Source: Osedax symbiont Rs1
GTDB taxonomy: Bacteria; Pseudomonadota; Gammaproteobacteria; Pseudomonadales; Balneatricaceae
Direction of reading: 5' to 3'
Assembly (NCBI GenBank): GCA_000416275.1
Contig: ASZJ01000157.1
Span: 1-37,843 of the forward strand
DNA: 37,843 nt
Below the pieces are notes generated by a model. That model did not search any database and had not been told where the DNA came from. It saw only the letters and a program-made list of their open reading frames with translations. The position numbers were made by a program, and so were the translations under genes. Below, one piece after another: positions 17,266-24,786 of this stretch; the first letter of the stretch is position 1; the number at the start of each line of letters is the position of its first letter.

Positions 17266-18369
17266 ATGAAGCCGTATGTACCTGCGAAACTGCCTTTAGA
17301 AGGGCTTGATATAAGACAATTAATATCGCTAGTAGGCAAAGCAAACTCTGCTTTAGCAAGGTATGACGGCTTACTACAAGGGATGGTTAATCCTACCATT
17401 ATGCTATCTCCATTGACCAATCAGGAGGCGGTTTTATCATCAAAAATTGAAGGGACTCAAGCAACAGTCGAAGAAGTTCTGGAGCATGAGGCTGGTAGAA
17501 AATACGACCAGAGAAAGGAATTGGACATTGTCGAAATCCTTAACTATCGACACGCTATGATCAAGGCGAACGAATATCTGGCAGAGAGACCTATTCGTTT
17601 ATCTCTTATAGAAGATCTGCATAAAATATTGATGGATAGTGTGCGGGGGCAGGATAAAGAGCCGGGGCAATTTCGAAAAACTCAGAACTGGATAGGTAAA
17701 TATGGCTGTACGATGGAAGAGGCCTCATTCGTACCTCCTAATCCATTACAGCTACTTGACTTCTTAAGGGACTGGGAGATATACATAGAATACAATGACT
17801 TTGACCCATTGGCGCAGGCGGCAATAGTTCATGCCCAATTTGAGCTTCTTCATCCATTTAAAGATGGGAATGGGCGGGTTGGCCGGTTATTAATACCGCT
17901 ATTTCTTTACAGTAAAGGCTGTTTATCTAGCCCGATGTTCTATTTGTCAGCATATTTAGAAAGCAATAGGGATGAATATTATGCTCGACTGAAAGCTATT
18001 TCGGCAGAAGGTGATTGGACTGGATGGATAGCATTTTTCTTAACTGCGATTATAAAACAAGCTAATCAAAATATTGAGCGTACCAAGGAAGTCATGGCTT
18101 TATATGATGAGACTAAAAATATTGTACGTGACGTCACTCATTCTCAGCACAGCGCTCAAATAGTAGATGCCTTGTTTACTCGCCCAATTTTTACAGCAAC
18201 CGCTTTGTGTAAATCTACAGGGATTGCTAAGCAAACAGTCCATGGAATTATACGCAGTCTGATGGAGGCGGGTATACTTAGCATAATGAGGGAGGGGGCA
18301 GGGAGAAGAGCCGCTATAATCTCTTTTCCTAAACTTCTAAATTGCGCAGAAGGTAAAGATACTTTTTAA
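17266..18369 (+). CDS. Fic family protein with C-terminal winged-helix domain
   Basis: Fic proteins usually transfer AMP from ATP to a hydroxyl of a target protein. This 367-residue protein has an N-terminal helical Fic_N region with the inhibitory motif SSKIEG (about 58-63, pattern (S/T)xxxE(G/N)). It then carries the full active motif HPFKDGNGRVGR (about 196-207) and a C-terminal helix-turn-helix (TATALCKSTGIAKQTVHGII, about 315-335). This is the architecture of the Shewanella and Bacteroides Fic-HTH proteins. All catalytic residues are present, so it should be active but self-inhibited. I prefer ATG 17266 because AAGG at 17256-17259 is well spaced for it; ATG 17260 is possible. No antitoxin-like partner gene is adjacent. 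It lies inside the tRNA-Arg island. Confidence 0.93.
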   Translation: MKPYVPAKLPLEGLDIRQLISLVGKANSALARYDGLLQGMVNPTIMLSPLTNQEAVLSSKIEGTQATVEEVLEHEAGRKYDQRKELDIVEILNYRHAMIKANEYLAERPIRLSLIEDLHKILMDSVRGQDKEPGQFRKTQNWIGKYGCTMEEASFVPPNPLQLLDFLRDWEIYIEYNDFDPLAQAAIVHAQFELLHPFKDGNGRVGRLLIPLFLYSKGCLSSPMFYLSAYLESNRDEYYARLKAISAEGDWTGWIAFFLTAIIKQANQNIERTKEVMALYDETKNIVRDVTHSQHSAQIVDALFTRPIFTATALCKSTGIAKQTVHGIIRSLMEAGILSIMREGAGRRAAIISFPKLLNCAEGKDTF

Positions 18370-18448
18370 ATATCAGCATGCTGCGATTGAGTATTTAAAT
18401 AACGGATATTGCCGTAGAGTTTACGTTGTAAGCCAAGGGGAGGGGCAG

Positions 18449-18495
18449 GTTAAATCTCTACAGCCTAAGCAAGTGGACACCGACGCCAAAGGGCT
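18449..18495. repeat. Right copy of the 47-bp direct repeat flanking fic
   Basis: This is the partner of 16987-17033, at a constant offset of 1462 bp. It sits 80 bp after the fic stop codon, before the integrase remnant. An ATG-less open frame of about 66 codons runs through it (about 18337-18546, plus strand) without a start I would trust. Confidence 0.5.
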
Positions 18496-18531
18496 TCTCA
18501 CACACCCGCAGAATAGAAACTTTTTTTCAAA

Positions 18532-18654
18532 TTATTGGTTGAAAATGTAAGTACGGGCAAGGTGCATGCCTTCGCCGTCTGTGAGTTTATAGTTCTTACT
18601 TAATATATCGGCGCTTTCGATCTGTTTGTCATTTAAAGACATCTTCATTTCCAT
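18532..18654 (-). pseudogene. Integrase N-terminal remnant (P4-type tyrosine recombinase)
   Basis: The 40-codon frame contains MSLNDKQIESADILSKNYKL followed by TDGEGMHLA. This matches the arm-DNA-binding N-terminus of P4-type integrases (pattern LtD..I..A......YKL.DG.GL.L). The family is about 400 residues and no catalytic R-H-R-Y part follows; a stop comes 11 residues past the DGEG motif. It lies about 175 bp from the tRNA-Arg 3' end on the same strand, which is the usual place for an integrase that targeted that tRNA. The start could be ATG 18654, 18648 or 18642. The remnant is almost certainly inactive. Confidence 0.7.
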
Positions 18655-18655
18655 A

Positions 18656-18719
18656 TTTTTTTTGGGGGGTACGGAATTCATCATGGCCAAATACCCCCCC
18701 CCCCCCCAAAAAAAAAAAA
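18656..18719. repeat. Homopolymer inverted repeat T8G6TA ... TAC14A12
   Basis: A T8-G6 run (18656-18669) is mirrored by C14 (18694-18707) and A12 (18708-18719), with TA at the inner ends and a 20-nt loop. It lies directly upstream of the integrase remnant. Exact lengths may be unreliable in the assembly. The rest of 18720-18828 is G-rich (GTGGGG motifs) without a gene. Confidence 0.8.
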
Positions 18720-18828
18720 TGAGTGGGGTACTGTGAAGGACTGTGGGGCGCTGTGATGAGAAAATAACAGATAATTGTTGAAAAACAAAGTGCTTAGAGG
18801 GGGTGTGGGGTGGTGTGAAATAGGTAGA

Positions 18829-18906
18829 TGGTGTCCCAGAGAGGAATTGAACCTCCGACCTGCCGCTTAGGAGGCGGCTGCTCTATCCAGCTGAGCTACT
18901 GAGACA
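18829..18906 (-). tRNA. tRNA-Arg (anticodon CCT)
   Basis: The minus strand folds as a full cloverleaf. The acceptor TGTCTCA pairs with TGGGACA, followed by an encoded CCA. The D arm starts AGCTC and closes GAGC. The anticodon stem is GCCGC/GCGGC with loop CTCCTAA (anticodon CCT, reading AGG), and the T arm is GGAGG-TTCAATT-CCTCT. Its 3' end is duplicated at 16055, marking it as an integration target. Confidence 0.96.
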
Positions 18907-19008
18907 ATCAAGATCAGCTATTATACCTAGATATAATAGATTGAATAGATCAATGGCTTGTTTAAATAAGGTATTTTAGAAGTTAGATGGCTATCTAACC
19001 GATGTTTT

Positions 19009-19497
19009 CTAGGCTTTGCCAATTCGAGATTGTCCGCTGTAATCGCCTTTATCGCCTTTGGCGTCGTATAAAATATTATGCGCCTGTTTGCCTTGTAGGA
19101 TGCTGAGGATTTTGTCTAAATTCTTTTGGTTTCTTTTTAACACTTGTTCGTTAATGCTATTGGCATCTATAACAGAGGAAAGTGCATGCTCGAGTTTTTT
19201 CCAGTTTTCTTGATATACAAGTTTGGCTTTTGCAGCGGGGCAGGAATTTAAGAAAAACTTAATACTTTGTTTGTCTGATTGATAGTCAATGCTTTTTAAT
19301 AGCGCTTGTCTATTCTGGATGTGCTCAGAAAATTCAGTTAACAGGAGGTTTTTATCTGTAGCGCAGAGTTTGATGGTTTCTAGATTTCGCTGGGTTAAAG
19401 CGACTAGTTCTTCTTTTATTACTGAGTTAATCTTGTTAAGTAATTCGATGCCGGTTAAAGTTAAGGCATCGAAAGACTGGTAGGCTTCTATAGACAT
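19009..19497 (-). CDS. flgN: Flagellar secretion chaperone FlgN
   Basis: FlgN is the cytoplasmic chaperone for the hook-associated proteins FlgK and FlgL. The 162-residue protein is highly helical with long heptad-like stretches (ELLNKINSVIKEELVALTQR and on), as expected for the FlgN superfamily, and ends with a glycine-rich, probably flexible tail (KGDKGDYSGQSRIGKA). Sequence motifs are weak in this family, so position carries weight: it follows flgM by 7 bp on the same strand, the standard flgMN arrangement. It would be transcribed from the sigma-28 promoter upstream of flgM. Confidence 0.85.
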   Translation of the reverse strand: MSIEAYQSFDALTLTGIELLNKINSVIKEELVALTQRNLETIKLCATDKNLLLTEFSEHIQNRQALLKSIDYQSDKQSIKFFLNSCPAAKAKLVYQENWKKLEHALSSVIDANSINEQVLKRNQKNLDKILSILQGKQAHNILYDAKGDKGDYSGQSRIGKA

Positions 19498-19504
19498 AGA
19501 TTGA

Positions 19505-19807
19505 TTAACTCAATTGTGATTCAAAACTTAATAACTTTTCAGCCACACTCGCATAATTAATAGAATAGCTACCATCTGCAATGGCTGTCTTTATTGTGGC
19601 GACTTTTTCTGCATTAACATCAGGGCTGTTAGCGATGATTGCATCAGCTTTTTTAAGCGCTTGTGCAGTGCTGCTTAATTCAAAAGTGTCTTTAGACCCA
19701 TTTTGCTTTGCAGGAGTGACAGTTGGTTCAGCCCCCGCAGTACGCTGGGTGCTGACCTTGCCACGAGTCATCGAATGCGATGATGTGCTCGTAAGATCAA
19801 TAACCAT
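19505..19807 (-). CDS. flgM: Anti-sigma-28 factor FlgM
   Basis: FlgM binds and blocks FliA (sigma-28) until the hook-basal body is complete and then leaves through the flagellar export channel. The 100-residue protein has the typical low-complexity N-terminal half (export signal, disordered) and the conserved C-terminal sigma-binding region: DTFELSSTAQALKKADAIIA, then NAEKVATIKTAIADGSYSIN and AEKLLSFE. The stretch TIKTAIADGSYSIN is characteristic. Start ATG 19807 follows TTGAGGATATAATA on the minus strand, with GAGG as ribosome binding site. flgN follows. Confidence 0.95.
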   Translation of the reverse strand: MVIDLTSTSSHSMTRGKVSTQRTAGAEPTVTPAKQNGSKDTFELSSTAQALKKADAIIANSPDVNAEKVATIKTAIADGSYSINYASVAEKLLSFESQLS

Positions 19808-19836
19808 TATTATATCCTCAATAAGTTCTACTTAGG

Positions 19837-19863
19837 TTAACGGCCACCACTAGCAGAACTTTA
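19837..19863 (-). promoter_or_regulatory. Sigma-28 (FliA) promoter of flgMN
   Basis: On the minus strand TAAAGTTC (19856-19863), an 11-nt spacer, then GCCGTTAA (19837-19844) lie 30 bp before the flgM start. The enteric FliA consensus is TAAAGTTT-N11-GCCGATAA, so 14 of 16 positions agree with exact spacing. This gives the standard class III feedback loop in which FliA drives its own inhibitor. Confidence 0.85.
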
Positions 19864-19996
19864 GTAAAAAAAAGCAATTTTTTAAATTAATTTCGAAGTT
19901 TATAGTAAACCAACAAAACCCCCATAAAAAAGTACTTTTCAAACTGTTATTAATTTATATTTTCTCATGAAAACTGAGAATATTCAATGAATTAGT

Positions 19997-20713
19997 TTAA
20001 GGGCTGATGGTTACTTTTCCCGCTGTTGACACGTAAGCTCTAATGATTTTTCCGGAACGGTTGTTTTTTACGCGTATCTGACGGCCTTTTTTCCCCTTTT
20101 GCAATGCTGTTCCCAGAGTGGAAATCCTGAGGTCTCCGCTACTTGCTTGAATAAGGACAGAATCTCCTTTGTGAATAAGTGTGGGTGGAGTAAGTAGATA
20201 GGGCGTGATAGTTTTGCTTTTTTGGATGACTCGCTTGGCTTCTTGGCCGAAAATTTGCTCGGGTGAGGTGAAGTATCCTCTGTTTTTTTTTACAATATTC
20301 GTTTTTACAAAGCTGATGTTTTCTGTAGTGAGTGCTTGACCTTTTTTTATATGAGTCAATGCAGTCGCTACAGGGTAGAATATTTCAGTCTTTACTGAGA
20401 TATAAGTAGACCAGTTAGGTTTGTTACATCTGAGTCGTAGTGCTATTCTTCCGCCGGATGAGATCTTTTTTATAGCGGGAAGAAAAAAACTTTTACATTT
20501 CGAGTGTTTTTTCTGCGTATTTGGTATATTAAAGGCTATATTAACAATAGCATTAGGATGTATTTTGGTTATATCAGATAAAATCTGATGTTCAATTCTT
20601 TGATAAAGAGTAGTGTTGTTAACGGCGAAAACGTTAAAAGCGCTAATTGATAAGCAAATACAGCCGTTATAAATTATAAATTTTAAGAAGGTCACGTTTT
20701 TGTCCTGAGCCAT
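19997..20713 (-). CDS. flgA: Flagellar basal body P-ring chaperone FlgA
   Basis: FlgA assists assembly of the FlgI P ring in the periplasm. The 238-residue protein has a hydrophobic N-terminal export segment (FLKFIIYNGCICLSISAFNV), the SAF-domain part THIKKGQALTTENISFVKTN, and the C-terminal beta-rich SAF region KGDSVLIQASSGDLRISTLG then TALQKGKKGRQIRVKN and SGKIIRAYVSTAGKV, the most conserved part of the family. It sits between flgM and the divergent cheV, as in many gammaproteobacteria. The 189-bp gap to flgM holds the sigma-28 promoter. Confidence 0.94.
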   Translation of the reverse strand: MAQDKNVTFLKFIIYNGCICLSISAFNVFAVNNTTLYQRIEHQILSDITKIHPNAIVNIAFNIPNTQKKHSKCKSFFLPAIKKISSGGRIALRLRCNKPNWSTYISVKTEIFYPVATALTHIKKGQALTTENISFVKTNIVKKNRGYFTSPEQIFGQEAKRVIQKSKTITPYLLTPPTLIHKGDSVLIQASSGDLRISTLGTALQKGKKGRQIRVKNNRSGKIIRAYVSTAGKVTISP

Positions 20714-20769
20714 CAGTAGGCGTAATGTGAATCGCTGATTTCGAAAAAAGTTGGGGTTTAATATAAATC

Positions 20770-21708
20770 ATGTCAGGTATTCTAGATAGTGTAAACCTAC
20801 GTACCCAGTTAGTGGGTCAAAATAGATTAGAATTATTGTTATTTAATTTAGAATCTGATCAGCAGTATGGGATAAATGTATTTAAAGTCAGGGAGGTTCT
20901 GCAATGCCCAAAGCTTACTGAAATACCTAGGCAGACAACTGCCATTAAAGGTATGGCCCATATTCGTGGGGAAACTATTCCTGTGTTGGATTTGTCCGAG
21001 GCCATTGGTCGCGATCCGCTGGCGCGGGATAAGCCCGATGAGGCTTTTTTAATCGTTGCCGAATACAATAAGCGCACTTTAGCGTTTTTGGTAAGAAAGG
21101 TAGATCGAATAATCAATACTAACTGGGATCAAATTAATGCGCCCCCAGCAGAAATAGGAGTCGAAAATTATTTGACGGCTATTTTTGAGCATGAAAATTC
21201 TTTAATAGAAATACTGGATGTTGAACAGATATTGGCAGACTTGTACCCTATGTCTACTGAGGTTAGTGCGGAAATAGCAACTGAAGAAGTTCGCCAAAGA
21301 GCTAAGGCGCACAATGTTTTAATCGTTGATGATTCTAGTGTTGCTAGAAATCAGATGGAGAGAAGCCTAAGTAATCTAGGGGTTACCGTCACTCAGTGCA
21401 ATAATGGTATGGAAGCTTGGAAGTTGTTAGATGGATTAGCAGCAAGTGGAGTCGCCGTAGATGAGCATTTCTTGATGATGATTTCTGATATTGAAATGCC
21501 AGAAGTTGACGGTTATACATTGACAGCGATGGTGAGGGAGGATGAGCGAATGGATAAATTGCACATTGTTCTACATACTTCGTTAAGTGGTGGCTTTAAC
21601 GTGTCGATGGTTAAAAAAGTGGGAGCGAATGGTTTTTTGGCGAAATTTAATCCCAATGATTTGGCTAATGCTGTTATTGAAAGAATTGATGTTGTCACAG
21701 GAGGGTAG
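20770..21708 (+). CDS. cheV: Chemotaxis coupling protein CheV
   Basis: CheV links chemoreceptors to the kinase CheA and adapts through phosphorylation. The 312-residue protein is a CheW domain (about 15-165; LLLFNLESDQQYGINVFKV, GMAHIRGETIPVLDL, NSLIEILDVEQIL) followed by a response-regulator receiver domain (about 180-305). In the receiver, LIVDDSSVARNQM carries the acidic pair, SDIEMPEVDGYT the phosphoacceptor Asp, and FLAKFNPNDLA the conserved Lys. It is divergent from flgA over 56 bp and followed by cheR after 21 bp, probably one operon. Confidence 0.96.
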   Translation: MSGILDSVNLRTQLVGQNRLELLLFNLESDQQYGINVFKVREVLQCPKLTEIPRQTTAIKGMAHIRGETIPVLDLSEAIGRDPLARDKPDEAFLIVAEYNKRTLAFLVRKVDRIINTNWDQINAPPAEIGVENYLTAIFEHENSLIEILDVEQILADLYPMSTEVSAEIATEEVRQRAKAHNVLIVDDSSVARNQMERSLSNLGVTVTQCNNGMEAWKLLDGLAASGVAVDEHFLMMISDIEMPEVDGYTLTAMVREDERMDKLHIVLHTSLSGGFNVSMVKKVGANGFLAKFNPNDLANAVIERIDVVTGG

Positions 21709-21729
21709 AGCTGCTGCAGCTAGTCACAG

Positions 21730-22563
21730 ATGAACTCATTTAATATTACATCTTTAGGCTTTAAACAGTTCAGCCGCTACTTAGAAAGTAGCTGCGGGAT
21801 TGTTCTCGCTGAAAATAAGCAATACTTAGTGCAGTGTCGTTTAGCTAAAGTGATGAGTGAAAACTCGTACTCGGATCTAGAGCAATTAGTGTCGGCGATG
21901 GCGCTTCCCTCGGGAAGGATGCTGAAAGATCAAGTTGTTGATGCTATGACGACTAACGAAACACTCTGGTTTCGTGATTCTCATCCCTATGAAGTATTGA
22001 TTAAAAAGATTTTTCCAGAGCTGATGAATAACTCAACATCGCATATTAGGGTGTGGTCGGCTGCTTGTGCAACTGGCCAAGAGCCTTACTCAATATCGAT
22101 GGTTGCCCAAGAGTTTGTCGAGGCAAATCCGAGTGCGCGTGGTGCTAAAATTAGCATAGTTGCAACTGATATATCCTCTACTGCCTTGGGGTTAGCCAAA
22201 AAAGGAGAGTATGAATTGTTTGCCCTTGGGCGAGGTTTGAGTAAGCGGCGGCAGGAGAAATTTTTTAGTAAGGTGAAAGAGGGAGTCTGGCAGGTTAATC
22301 AAAATGTTCGGGCTTGTGTTCTATTTAAAGGAATTAATTTGCTTGAGAGTTACGGCATGCTAGGGAAACTGGATCTTGTGTTTTGTCGTAATGTATTAAT
22401 ATACTTTTCAACTGAGTTAAAGAAAGTTATTTTACAAAAAATTCATGCTCAGTTAAAAACTGGTGGTTACCTGATGCTTGGAGCATCGGAGTCATTACCA
22501 GATTTGTCTGATAAATTTGAAATGATTCACTGTAAACCTGGTATTGTTTATAAGGCTAAATAA
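21730..22563 (+). CDS. cheR: Chemotaxis protein methyltransferase CheR
   Basis: CheR methylates glutamates of chemoreceptors using S-adenosylmethionine, opposing CheB. The 277-residue length is normal. Visible: the N-terminal helical domain, NETLWFRDSHPYEVL, the SAM-binding VWSAACATGQEPYSISM (about 104-120), IVATDISSTALGLAKKGEY, and FCRNVLIYFSTELK near residue 220. It follows cheV closely. In many relatives flgB comes next, but here a repeat-filled 631-bp gap and then moaA follow, as the rod and hook genes must lie elsewhere. Confidence 0.95.
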   Translation: MNSFNITSLGFKQFSRYLESSCGIVLAENKQYLVQCRLAKVMSENSYSDLEQLVSAMALPSGRMLKDQVVDAMTTNETLWFRDSHPYEVLIKKIFPELMNNSTSHIRVWSAACATGQEPYSISMVAQEFVEANPSARGAKISIVATDISSTALGLAKKGEYELFALGRGLSKRRQEKFFSKVKEGVWQVNQNVRACVLFKGINLLESYGMLGKLDLVFCRNVLIYFSTELKKVILQKIHAQLKTGGYLMLGASESLPDLSDKFEMIHCKPGIVYKAK

Positions 22564-22640
22564 ATGTGGCTGTTGTAGCTTGGTTTTTTCTGCTATTTTT
22601 AAGTTTTTTGGTAAGTCTAGCCCGTAATTCTTCTATGAAG

Positions 22641-22835
22641 CCTTTGCACAACTTACCCAGAGGGTATGATAACTGCGCTCGGTAATGCGGCGTTAAAAAC
22701 CGGCTAAATAAGCTCATTTACACCAATAATAACCATAAACAGGGGCGCGCTGTGCCCAAAGTGAGGGGCATGCTGATTCTGCTGTCTCACCGGTTTTTGC
22801 CTTGTATTCTCTTTGCTCGCAACGTTGTGCAAAGG
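22641..22835. repeat. Family 2 MITE-like element
   Basis: It is bounded by CCTTTGCACAAC and GTTGTGCAAAGG, perfect 12-bp terminal inverted repeats. Inside are AAAAACCGG near one end and CCGGTTTTT near the other, forming a second nested inverted repeat. A related copy lies in opposite orientation at 27892-28066 (shared CCCCTCACTTTGGG and AACGTTGCGAGC). No coding capacity. The following 22836-22959 shows no feature I can name. Confidence 0.75.
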
Positions 22836-22959
22836 TCCCTCTAAATATTAAATGCTGCTATGGTTCGCAGCAGTAAAACCAACGCAATGGCCGAAAATCA
22901 TCGTCAAGTAGTCTTGCTCCGTCTTCGTTCGCTTTCCTTGTTCTATCTGCTGATTTATA

Positions 22960-23149
22960 CCTGAATAAGTGACTTCACTGCACCATATACCTGAATCAGT
23001 GACTTCACTGCGCTACATGGCGCAAGCTCTTGATTCTACAGCGGTTAGAAAAATACCCGCTGAACCTACGGGTGCAGCTAAGATTTTTCAATTCCACCGT
23101 AGAGCCAATATCTTACACTCTGTATTCACTTTGAAGTCACGGATTCAGG
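22960..23149. repeat. Family 1 MITE: tip fragment plus full copy, TA-flanked
   Basis: A 28-bp left tip (22960-22987; CCTGAATAAGTGACTTCACTG) is followed by TA and then by a 160-bp full copy (22990-23149), again followed by TA. The full copy runs from CCTGAATCAGTGACTTCACTG through the CCCGCTGAACCTACGGG hairpin to TTTGAAGTCACGGATTCAGG. It ends 45 bp before the moaA start and so forms part of that gene's upstream region. Confidence 0.85.
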
Positions 23150-23194
23150 TAGAACTTAACAACCATAGAGTGGGAATTGAAGGTGCTAAGTGCA

Positions 23195-24190
23195 ATGCCT
23201 CAGACGCAATTAATAGACCAGTTTGGTCGTAAAATAACTTACGTTAGAATGTCTGTGACTGATAGATGTGATTTTCGCTGTGTGTACTGTATGGACGAAA
23301 AGATGACCTTTTTGCCTCGCGATCAGGTGATGTCACTGGAAGAAATTCACTTGATTGCTAGAGCTTTTGTGGAATTAGGCGTCAATAAAATTCGCTTGAC
23401 CGGTGGCGAGCCACTGGTTAGACGAGATGTTCTCTCGCTGTTTGATGGTATCGGCAAACTTGCAGGTTTAAAAGATTTTTGTTTGACAACCAATGGCTCA
23501 CAACTAAAAAAATATGCACAACAGCTAAAGGCATCTGGGGTTAATCGGATAAATATTAGTTTAGATAGTTTAAATCCGCTGCTGTTCAAAGCGCTTACCC
23601 GTATCGGTAATATAGAGCAAGTGATAGAGGGGATTGATGCCGCGGTTGATGCCGGTATTGAGCGAATCAAATTAAATGCGGTTATTTTAAAGGGCCGCAA
23701 TGATCACGAAGTCTTGGACTTAGTGGATTTTGTTCGTGATCGTGAAATTGATATATCATTCATTGAAGAGATGCCGCTGGGCGTGATTAGCTCACATAAT
23801 CGTGCTGAAACGTACTATTCCAGTGATGATGTGTTTTCCGCTATTGAGCAGCGATACCCGCTAAGTCGCTCCTCCTTGAATACCGGAGGCCCGTCCCAGT
23901 ATTGGAATATGGCTGATAGTAAAAGTAAGATTGGTTTTATTTCGCCTCATAGTCATAATTTTTGTGGCGATTGTAACCGAGTGAGAGTGACCGTTGAAGG
24001 TGAATTATTACTCTGCCTCGGCAATGAGCATGCGGTGGATTTAAAACAAATAATCCGCGATAACCAGGGTGATATTGAGGTGTTAAAGCGCCATCTCGTT
24101 ATGGCGATGGGCAATAAACCCAAAGAGCATCATTTTACGGTGGACGGTGATGTGCAAGTGGTGCGTTTTATGAGTATGACGGGAGGGTGA
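23195..24190 (+). CDS. moaA: GTP 3',8-cyclase MoaA
   Basis: MoaA is the radical SAM enzyme of the first step of molybdenum cofactor synthesis, acting on GTP. The 331-residue protein has the N-terminal cluster motif CDFRCVYC (about 24-31), [15 protein letters not shown], the GTP-side segment [13 protein letters not shown], the second cluster CGDCNRVR...LLLC near residue 260, and the required C-terminal GG. I chose ATG 23195 over the in-frame TTG 23177 because it matches family N-termini. No other moa, moe or mob genes are adjacent. Its stop overlaps the start of the next gene. Confidence 0.95.
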   Translation: MPQTQLIDQFGRKITYVRMSVTDRCDFRCVYCMDEKMTFLPRDQVMSLEEIHLIARAFVELGVNKIRLTGGEPLVRRDVLSLFDGIGKLAGLKDFCLTTNGSQLKKYAQQLKASGVNRINISLDSLNPLLFKALTRIGNIEQVIEGIDAAVDAGIERIKLNAVILKGRNDHEVLDLVDFVRDREIDISFIEEMPLGVISSHNRAETYYSSDDVFSAIEQRYPLSRSSLNTGGPSQYWNMADSKSKIGFISPHSHNFCGDCNRVRVTVEGELLLCLGNEHAVDLKQIIRDNQGDIEVLKRHLVMAMGNKPKEHHFTVDGDVQVVRFMSMTGG

Positions 24191-24765
24191 TGCAGCCTTT
24201 GGCAGATAAATCATTAGCGTCGGTTATCGACATAAAAGCGTTCACTTTCGAGTATAGCGAAGTACAAGATCGGATTCGACTTTCGGGAAATCTGTATAAC
24301 GATGGCCAGGAAGTCAGTTTTTGGATAACCAGAAGGTTGGCGCTGCGACTGTTAAATGCCGCCATTGATTTAATCGAGAGAACCTCTCCTGCGGTAGCCC
24401 TCGCCCCATCGGATCATCGATCAGCGATGGCGATGTTTGAGCACCAAAGTGCCCAGCTTGCTTTGAGCGCAACGGTTGGCTTGAATGCTGATTTTATAGT
24501 GACAAAAGAGGGCAGTGGCGCAGCGCCAGAGCCTAAAATAGCAGCTAACATTTTGCAGAGATTAGATATTAGCTGTAAAAACCAGCAGTATAAATTGAGT
24601 TTTTACACCTCCTCCACAGCTGACGTAGTGGCGGAATCATCGATTGATTACAATCAGCTGCATCAAATTATTAGCCTCATCCATCGGGGGGCGAAAGTAC
24701 TTGATTGGGGAGTGTCAGATAACTTATTTCTGGCGGTTGGTGCGAGTGAGTATACGCTCCAATAA
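24190..24765 (+). CDS. Hypothetical protein coupled to moaA
   Basis: This is a 191-residue soluble protein with no signal peptide or membrane segment. I do not recognise the family. It appears to have an N-terminal beta-rich part (IRLSGNLYNDGQEVSFWITR) followed by a helix RLALRLLNAAIDLIERT, an Ala/Ser-rich middle, and a C-terminal beta/alpha part (DISCKNQQYKLSFYTSS, LDWGVSDNLFLAVGA). The ATG at 24190 overlaps the moaA TGA (TGATG), implying coupled translation and perhaps a shared role. GTG 24187 is an alternative start. It converges with dtd, with only 21 bp between the stop codons. Confidence 0.75.
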   Translation: MQPLADKSLASVIDIKAFTFEYSEVQDRIRLSGNLYNDGQEVSFWITRRLALRLLNAAIDLIERTSPAVALAPSDHRSAMAMFEHQSAQLALSATVGLNADFIVTKEGSGAAPEPKIAANILQRLDISCKNQQYKLSFYTSSTADVVAESSIDYNQLHQIISLIHRGAKVLDWGVSDNLFLAVGASEYTLQ

Positions 24766-24786
24766 ATTTTCAACCAGTCACAGTGA

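Larger units (their letters stand above)
16055..18847. mobile_element. Decayed mini genomic island at the tRNA-Arg(CCT) 3' end
   Basis: The 3' 19 bases of tRNA-Arg (TGGTGTCCCAGAGAGGAAT on the plus strand, 18829-18847) recur in the same orientation at 16055-16072 as TGGTGCCCAGAGAGGAAT, one base shorter. Beside the tRNA is the N-terminal remnant of a P4-type tyrosine integrase. This is the classical layout of an island inserted in a tRNA gene: attL in the tRNA, integrase next to it, att duplicate at the far end. The ~2.8 kb holds the intact fic gene, a 70-bp repeat array, a hairpin-rich stretch and small broken open frames. No replication or transfer genes are visible. The island call is inference from these parts. 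Confidence 0.75.

Noticed and set aside
18337-18546. 66-codon frame after fic on the plus strand
   Set aside because: No acceptable start codon. Kept only as context for the 47-bp repeat.
22969-23232. 87-residue open frame across the family 1 element before moaA
   Set aside because: Falls within the non-coding repeat and overlaps the moaA start out of frame. The same element elsewhere has indels that break any frame.
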